Both the position numbers and the translations under genes were made by a program. Of a stretch of DNA of 9,619 bases, positions 7,950 to 9,619 are shown one piece after another. Origin of the DNA: JAAYZM01 sp964510785. GTDB lineage: Bacteria > Actinomycetota > Actinomycetes > Actinomycetales > Cellulomonadaceae. Each line of letters begins with the position of its first letter. Positions within the stretch are counted from its first letter, which is position 1. The notes under the pieces were generated by a model that saw only the letters and a list, made by a program, of their open reading frames with translations, ran no database searches and was not told the DNA's origin. The stretch is taken from assembly GCA_964510785.1 (NCBI GenBank), contig CAZECM010000103.1:1-9619 (forward strand), read 5' to 3'.

Positions 7950-7963
7950 TGACACCGTTGTCA
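7950..7963. promoter_or_regulatory. LacI-family-like operator
   Basis: TGACACCGTTGTCA is a near-perfect 14-bp palindrome: six of seven base pairs would be symmetric with one mismatched pair at positions 6 and 9, and CG lies just at the centre. This is the typical form of LacI/GalR-family operators in actinobacteria. It ends 26 bases before the start codon of the secreted protein gene, where a bound repressor would block transcription. No regulator gene is in the window, so the pairing is inferred. Confidence 0.65.
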
Positions 7964-8001
7964 TCGAACTTGCGGGTCGAACTTGCAGGGGTCGAGCTTG
8001 T
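7964..8001. repeat. Three spaced 10-base direct repeats
   Basis: TCGAACTTGC occurs at 7964-7973 and 7977-7986, with a variant TCGAGCTTGT at 7992-8001. Start-to-start distances are 13 and 15 bases. The first copy abuts the LacI-like operator. The arrangement suggests binding sites for a second regulator, or a promoter-proximal duplication. Confidence 0.6.
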
Positions 8002-8013
8002 TACTTACTTCGC

Positions 8014-8086
8014 CGTACGAACTAACGGGAGCTGCAGGTGTCCCCGGGACTTGTTCCCCGGGACGGGGGTTCTCTCAGTTCGTACG
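8014..8086. repeat. Long-range inverted repeat around two CCCGGG boxes
   Basis: CGTACGAACT (8014-8023) and AGTTCGTACG (8077-8086) are perfect inverted 10-mers separated by 53 bases. Between them TCCCCGGGAC is present twice (8041-8050 and 8055-8064) four bases apart, each carrying a CCCGGG palindrome. The two boxes can also pair with each other as a hairpin. The role is unknown; the position upstream of the LacI-like site fits a distal regulatory or looping site. Confidence 0.6.
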
Positions 8087-8100
8087 ACGCAGGTGGTGCA

Positions 8101-8178
8101 CCCGCGAGTTAGGTCCGAGTGCGCCAGGTAGGTCCACTGCGGACCTACCTGGCAGCACTGGGCACTACCTCGCGGGGG
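8101..8178 (-). repeat. Nested palindromic repeat element, copy B; candidate terminator
   Basis: The core is a perfect 13-bp inverted repeat, GCCAGGTAGGTCC (8123-8135) against GGACCTACCTGGC (8141-8153), with a 5-base loop. It is extended by AGTGC (8118-8122) pairing with GCACT (8155-8159) across a one-base bulge, and by imperfect outer arms. Like copy A it contains four 13-mers in two-inverted, two-direct order (8104-8116, 8123-8135, 8141-8153, 8161-8173) at 18-20 base spacing. It starts 5 bases after the stop of the second permease gene on the - strand, so it probably ends the permease transcript. The stop itself sits in a perfect 10-bp palindrome, GGGCTAGCCC (8181-8190). Confidence 0.85.
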
Positions 8179-8183
8179 TGGGG

Positions 8184-9073
<890 letters not shown>

Positions 9074-9077
<4 letters not shown>

Positions 9078-9619
9078 TTGACCTTCTCCGTCCGGGTCGT
9101 GTGGATCAGGTAGGGGATGATGAGCGCCGCGACGATGACGAGCAGGATCGCGCCGACGGCGGCCGAGTTGGCGTAGTCGAAGCTTGACTTGAAGACGTAC
9201 ATGTCGATCGCGGGCACCTTGGTCTGGTAGTTCGCCGGCTTGGAGATCGACATGATGAGGTCGAACGCCTTGAGCGACATGTGGCCGACGATGATCACGG
9301 CAGAGAGCGCGACGGGGCTGAGCTGCGGGAAGAGCACGTAGCGATACATCTGCCACTCGCTCGCGCCGTCGACGCGTGCGGCTTCGCGGTGCTCCTCGGG
9401 GATCCCGCGGAAGCCCGCGAGGAACAGCGCCATGACGTACCCGGAGAGCTGCCAGATCGCGGGGATCGCGATCGCGGCGATGCCGACGTTGACGTTGTTC
9501 CACCAGTTGTTCTGCAGGAAGTCGAGCCCGACCATCTGGAACAACCGGTTGAGGCCCGAGGCCTGCTCGCCCTGGTTGGAGTTGAGCAGCCAGCGCCACA
9601 CGACGCCGGAGGCGACGAA
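9074..9619 (-). CDS. Carbohydrate ABC transporter permease, CUT1 MalF-like (5' end outside window)
   Basis: Partner membrane subunit of the sugar importer. The last 181 residues are present, open to the window edge, starting FVASGVVWRWLLNSNQGEQA, the segment that follows the second or third helix in MalF/LacF/UgpA-type permeases. The EAA loop is at visible residues 79-98 (EAARVDGASEW, then MYRYVLFPQL), followed by hydrophobic segments at about 102-124 and 152-173 and a short basic C-terminus TTRTEKVK. The GTG at 9599-9601 is internal, since the family match extends upstream of it. The stop overlaps the start of the MalG-like gene by 4 bases. In such operons a solute-binding lipoprotein gene usually precedes this gene, which would be beyond the right edge. 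Confidence 0.92.

Larger units (their letters stand above)
7924..8183 (-). promoter_or_regulatory. Upstream region of the secreted protein gene
   Basis: This 260-base gap carries no coding sequence I can support. From the gene outward it holds the ribosome binding site (7928-7933), a LacI-like operator (7950-7963), three spaced 10-mers (7964-8001), a long-range inverted repeat around two CCCGGG boxes (8014-8086), and the palindromic element behind the permease gene (8101-8178). The promoter must lie here, but no convincing -35/-10 pair could be fixed by eye. Confidence 0.7.

Overview
The window is very GC-rich with strongly GC-biased third codon positions, GTG starts and tightly packed genes. 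This points to a high-GC actinobacterium. The mix of core TCA genes, CUT1 sugar permeases and a large secreted protein with F5/8 type C and Ig-like domains suggests a polysaccharide-degrading Micrococcales (Cellulomonas/Oerskovia/Promicromonosporaceae-like). That placement is inferred from style, not from a marker gene.

Layout. The left third (1-2835) reads on the + strand: the 3' end of an NADP-type isocitrate dehydrogenase gene, malate dehydrogenase 23 bases later, two small integral membrane proteins (the second DUF2269-like), and a DUF167/YggU-family protein whose GTG start overlaps the preceding stop. The rest (3040-9619) reads on the - strand and converges on it. In transcription order it holds the 3' part of a CUT1 ABC permease gene, a second CUT1 permease gene overlapping it by 4 bases, a 260-base regulatory gap, and a 4.9 kb gene for a secreted multidomain protein. 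That protein has a signal peptide, a helix-rich N-terminal domain I cannot assign, F5/8 type C domains, and Ig-like domains ending in a very basic tail.

Main observations. (1) The 4.9 kb gene has one in-frame TAG (6763-6765). The same frame stays open and makes protein sense on both sides, so it is either recently inactivated, read through, or a base error. (2) Two related palindromic elements (2940-3014 and 8101-8178), each built from four copies of a degenerate 13-mer (two inverted, two direct), lie just 3' of the two complete - strand genes. They look like a repeat family that may act as terminators. (3) The 7924-8100 gap holds a LacI-family-like operator, three spaced copies of a 10-mer, and a long-range inverted repeat around two CCCGGG boxes. 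This suggests substrate-controlled expression of the secreted protein.

How the genes may work together: the permeases (with a binding protein and ATPase outside the window) would import oligosaccharides, and the secreted protein would bind or process the parent glycan outside the cell, with a LacI-type repressor sensing the imported sugar. This is inferred from gene order and the operator-like site. No substrate can be named from the sequence.
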